Shown here: positions 60,140-64,000 of the stretch, piece after piece
Layout: each line of letters starts with the position of its first letter
Position numbering within the stretch: position 1 is the stretch's first letter
Assembly (NCBI RefSeq): GCF_020080835.1
Contig: NC_058160.1
Coordinates: forward strand, 21,625,152-21,689,151
Source of the DNA: Cotesia glomerata
Taxonomy: Eukaryota; Arthropoda; Insecta; Hymenoptera; Braconidae
Direction of reading: 5' to 3'
DNA length: 64,000 nt
Notes under the pieces: generated by a model
What the model saw: the letters and a program-made list of their open reading frames with translations, nothing else
The model's database searches: none
Told to the model about the DNA's origin: nothing
Made by a program: the position numbers and the translations under genes

Positions 60140-63100
60140 GCAAATTTTTATATCTAATAACATCTGTATAACTATATATGGCCATATCAGGCTAATAAAA
60201 TAATTTGTACTAAAAAATTTTTTCACTAAATCTCAATTTAGAATTTTTGCAATAGACGGAATTTTATAAATGATAAATTTTAAATAATTAATGCAAAACA
60301 TAAAAACTGCGCTATCAGCAAAATAATTTAAGAGAAATAAAAAGAATACCCATAAAATGTAACAGGGCATAAAATTTTGTACGTATCTGTGTAATAGTAA
60401 GACCACTGGAGATATTAAATTGTTGGTTGTGCAGAAAAAAAAATTACACTGCTAATCGAACAGAAACTCATAAATAAGGATAAAAAAATCGATTAGACCA
60501 AATGGCGTTTTAGAGGGTGGGGTGTAGTCTGTTAGAGAACACTGATGAAAAAAAAAAAATTGAAGCTACTAAATTGATTATATATACTATTCGTATTACG
60601 TAATGTCTAGTCGACTATCCGAGGTTTATTTCAGCAGAAGCTTGATATCTATTTTCACCAGCGCTCCGATTACTTTGTTATTCAAACAATTATCCGTAAA
60701 AGTAAAATGAAGAAGGAAATTAACAAAAGATTTCCAATGCTTTTGAACAAGCTATTCTTTTATTCAGTATTCCTGGGATAGCTAGTCGGTAGTAGGTGGG
60801 AGCTTCAAGCTATTAAATTACATTTACCCTCGGATTTTAAATGAAAATTAAAAGGAAAATATTCTAAAATATCCATTGTAATTGTGAAATTCATTATCGA
60901 CTCGAGATATTGCTGGTATACATGTAATCGTGTTCTAACGTGTATTCTAATTCAATGGATTCCACGAAATTATCCGTTAAATTCCAGACCAATGATCCAC
61001 ATCAAGTTTATTCTTTATTGATTATTCTTTACTGCAATTGCTTTTGTACTTTATATTTAATGTTGGATCTGTTTTTACTCGAGCGAAAATATCGAATCGA
61101 GTCAGTCAAAAAGAAGAAAGTCCAAAAACGCTTCTGTGATTTCAAAAATAAACAAAATCCACATTCAATAATTTATATTACTTTTATTCTTTATCTCTGA
61201 ATTGGTGTTAAATTTTGTTTCGTATTGAATAAAAATTACATGTCGAATCTTTTGTTTAATTTGAAATTTATGTAAGAAAAAAAGGTTGAATTAAAACAAA
61301 AAATTATCAAGGAAAATCAGTGTTGTCTTTGAGTTGTTAAGTTTTCTTTTTGAGTGATAATTAAAGAGAAAGATTTGGATCGGAGACACGGTGGTGTCTT
61401 ACGCCAAGTTCACGCTTACTCATGCGTAACATGAAGCTAGAGGCTTATAAAAATCTTTATTGACTAGAATTTCTACTTAATGGAAGACAACTTAAAATTA
61501 TTAAAAAAAATCAATGAATTTAAAATAAAATTTGTGAATGTAAATAAAATATTAAATGAAAGTAGTAAAAACAAATTGAAAATGATAAAAAAAAAAAAAA
61601 ATTTAATGAGAAATTTTTTCGTAGGATGCTTATCTTTCTCCCCTTATCTTATAATAAAAATTATTTAAATGTAAATGAATTTTTTTATTTGAAATGAACT
61701 TTAGAAAAGTTAATCTATTTTTTATGATAGCTTTTATTTGTGGAAGAAAAAAAATAAAGGTTTCGATGAATATGGAAAATACATAATATAAAAATGGGAA
61801 TGACGAGAAAGCTAAAGCAGAAGGTGGATGCGAACCGACGGGACAAGAGGAGGAGGTGAAGGTGGAGTAGGAATGAGAGAGCATTCGAACCCCACATATA
61901 TTCATCGATCCATCCTAGGTTTCACGTCCTCGAGGACATCACGAGGGTCGAGAAAAGACCAGAGAATACTCCATACCATTTTAACTTTATTCATCGTAAT
62001 TATACAGTGAACCGATATGAACCTATGACTGTACATTTAGTTACTTTTTAATAAGACCGGCAATTTTATTGTATGCACATGTATGTTGTCTCTTTCCAAT
62101 CCATGTTTTTGTTTAAAAAAATAATATTTTTTCGGAATAAAGTTGTATTGAATGGTACAATAGGTTATTATTTGGTTGATTGCAGGCGATACTAAAAAAG
62201 TAAAACTTTTCCAGCATTATAAATACCATTAATCATTTTTCTTCCCCCAGATAGTGCTGGGGACGGTAAAAAACGTGTCAACTTTGATAAAGTGTATCAA
62301 GTAAGTTAAAGCTGTAATTTTAAAAGTTTTATTCTTATTCCTCACAAAATAAATAAATAAATAATATTGATCGGATCTACCGCGGTTATTTTCACAATAA
62401 AAATATTCAAAGAGAGAATGGGTGGCTGCATTTGATATATTTTTTCGATAAAATGAATAAATAGAAGAAAAATAAAAAAGTGAATTAAAAAATATCAATC
62501 TCGACAATTGGCGGATACGCTATTTTATAATATAACGAGTTTTCGTGTAGCTTTCGAGCTTTTGTCACGCACAGATACGCATCAATAATAAAAATACATC
62601 AATCTATACTAAATATTCATACAAATTTATAAAATAATTCAATTATCCATTATATTTAAATAATGCATTGAGAGCAACTATAAATGGAAAATGAATATGG
62701 CTTAATTGAATTTGACCAAGCAGAACGAATAAATATAATTTTTGTTTTTATTATAAAAAAGTAATCTCTCGTGAAAAGGCTGCAATGTAGATGTGGGTGT
62801 AATGGTATTTATTTTTTAGTTTTATTTAAACTCTTTCATCCGCAGTAAAATCTTAAAATTTTGTCCGGAACCAGTTAAAGTACCTGTCCGCAAAGTTTAA
62901 TCCCGTTGCACGTAGCAGTTGCTGTTCTGTAGACGAGTCGCTTAGGATGAAGCGTTATTTAACATATAAGAGACAACTGAAATTGCTGACGTGCAGGCGA
63001 AGAAGCTAACCAGCGAGCTGCAAAATAAGAGTGAGAACAAAGAGAAGACAGTAGTTGTCTAAATGAGACAAAAGACAGAAGACAGGAGGAAAAATGAAGT

Positions 63101-64000
63101 GAATACTGAATGGAATGTAAGTAAATGAGAGAGAGCAAAGAAGGGTAGAGAACCAACAGCACTCTAGGAGTTTATGCAAAGCTTATGCCACGCCAAATGC
63201 GGTTACATCTGCGTAGGGCTTTGCGATCCGGCAAGTCACCATCCAATGAAAGTAGCACGCCAACCGATGCGGCAAGATGTAGTCGTTAAATTCACCACAT
63301 AAACCCTGAAAGATAAAATTTAAAAAGTATTTTTAACAAAAATAAAGAACTAAGGTATGTTGTGCCTCTCTGTGCATGAAAAAAAAAAAAAAAATCAAAT
63401 TTAATGACCCATTGAGAGAAAGAACGAAGAAAACTGTTTCTATTTGCGCTTAATGTTTTTTCCTTAATATCTAAATGAAATATTAAATTTTTTAATGTTT
63501 TTAACAGAACAGAATGTTTGTTTTAATTAACGCTCTTTTTTATTAATATTTATTTAAATTGAAAATGAAACAGATTAATTTTAGCTGGAGGAAACAAGAA
63601 ACAAACTGCAGTAATTGGAGTGGAATGAGTTCAGATTCTGTGCAAGAACTCGAGCAGTTTTCTGCTGTAAATCTTGTCTGCAGGTTGGGGTGGAAAAATG
63701 AAACTATGGAGTGAAATATTAAATTAATAAGAAGGAGAGAAACTTTCGATGGTCAGAGATGACATTCGTCATAACTATGGCAACAATTGTGTTGAATGTA
63801 AATTTACGTTAAAGTGCTAAGAGGGTGGATGACTCTAGTCAAAATCAAGATAGATTTCTTTAGTACTGTAAGGTTGAGTAAAGTAAAGTAAAGCGAAGTA
63901 AAATAACAAAGTGAGGTCTCGAAGGTGCACTCTTGATTCTTATATTTATAATATCTGAAGGTATATACTACTGAAGAGGAAGAGTGTTCCGCGAAGCATG
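60140..64000. other. AT-rich stretch to the window edge
   Basis: Mixed patches occur at 61370-61440, 61800-61930 and 63170-63300 (the last contains GCACGCCAACCGATGCGGCA). A donor-like AAG|GTATGT lies at 63354-63359 and GTAAGT at 63119-63124, but no exon could be built. Short ORFs show no domain. The final ~180 bp are purine-rich with GTAAAGTAAAG repeats. Confidence 0.3.

Noticed and set aside
60533..60560. CACTGATG followed by an A-run, like a MITE left end
   Set aside because: No matching right end or TA flank was found within several hundred bases.
61870..61900. GGGGTTCGAATG (minus strand), resembling a tRNA T-arm
   Set aside because: No acceptor stem, anticodon arm or A-box could be fitted around it.
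1..64000. CRISPR arrays, bacterial operons, rRNA/tRNA genes, telomeric TTAGG repeats, integrated virus segments
   Set aside because: None was seen: no regularly spaced identical repeats with unique spacers, no prokaryotic gene organisation, no cloverleaf, no TTAGG array, and no viral protein similarity in any ORF.

Overview
The window reads as an AT-rich animal (most likely insect) genomic segment made almost entirely of non-coding DNA. Supporting signs are metazoan splice signals, long (TA)n and (AAT)n microsatellites, many short inverted-repeat elements with TA or TTAA target sites, a Helitron remnant, and no operons, ribosome-binding sites or long ORFs. The texture (about 70% A+T by eye, purine-rich and CpG-containing islands) would fit a hymenopteran such as a parasitoid wasp. 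That placement is an impression and cannot be proved from the sequence alone.

Layout. Positions 1-440 hold the end of a short transposon and a 20-bp minisatellite. About 1.2-3.1 kb is a CpG-containing, low-repeat region that looks like the promoter and 5' exon zone of a plus-strand gene; it ends in a strong splice donor at 3080/3081. From there to the right edge no coding exon of that gene is visible, so most of the window is best read as a giant intron. At 33,053/33,054, about 30 kb downstream of the donor, a strong 3' splice site is fused directly to a strong 5' splice site (CAG|GTGAGT). This is the signature of a recursive splice (ratchet) site. A second donor 165 bp further on could define an RS-exon.

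The only convincing protein-coding gene is a small intronless minus-strand gene at 48,455-48,724 (89 codons). It resembles a single PAH (paired amphipathic helix, Sin3-type) domain. It sits inside an unusual mirrored duplication: one ~150-bp block is present twice in direct orientation, and the ~190-bp block beside it is present twice in inverted orientation.

The rest of the window is a museum of non-autonomous DNA elements. They include: a superfamily of TA-flanked MITEs with CAC(T/G/A)GA-type ends (at least ten members, among them an 882-bp foldback with ~290-bp arms and a 271/281-bp pair); AGGTAAAAG-ended hairpins (140 bp and 230 bp); two elements sharing TTTAAGG-nn-GTT ends (1,389 and 714 bp) at TTAA sites; a 108-bp piggyBac-like MITE; a pogo/Tigger-like 102/103-bp pair; a 125-bp Helitron with a textbook 3' hairpin; and a cluster of GTTAGCCGAC/GACATTTAAC foldbacks at the start of the intron. 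Several are nested. Scattered GC-richer islands of unique sequence, one holding a consensus RFX X-box, are candidate regulatory elements.
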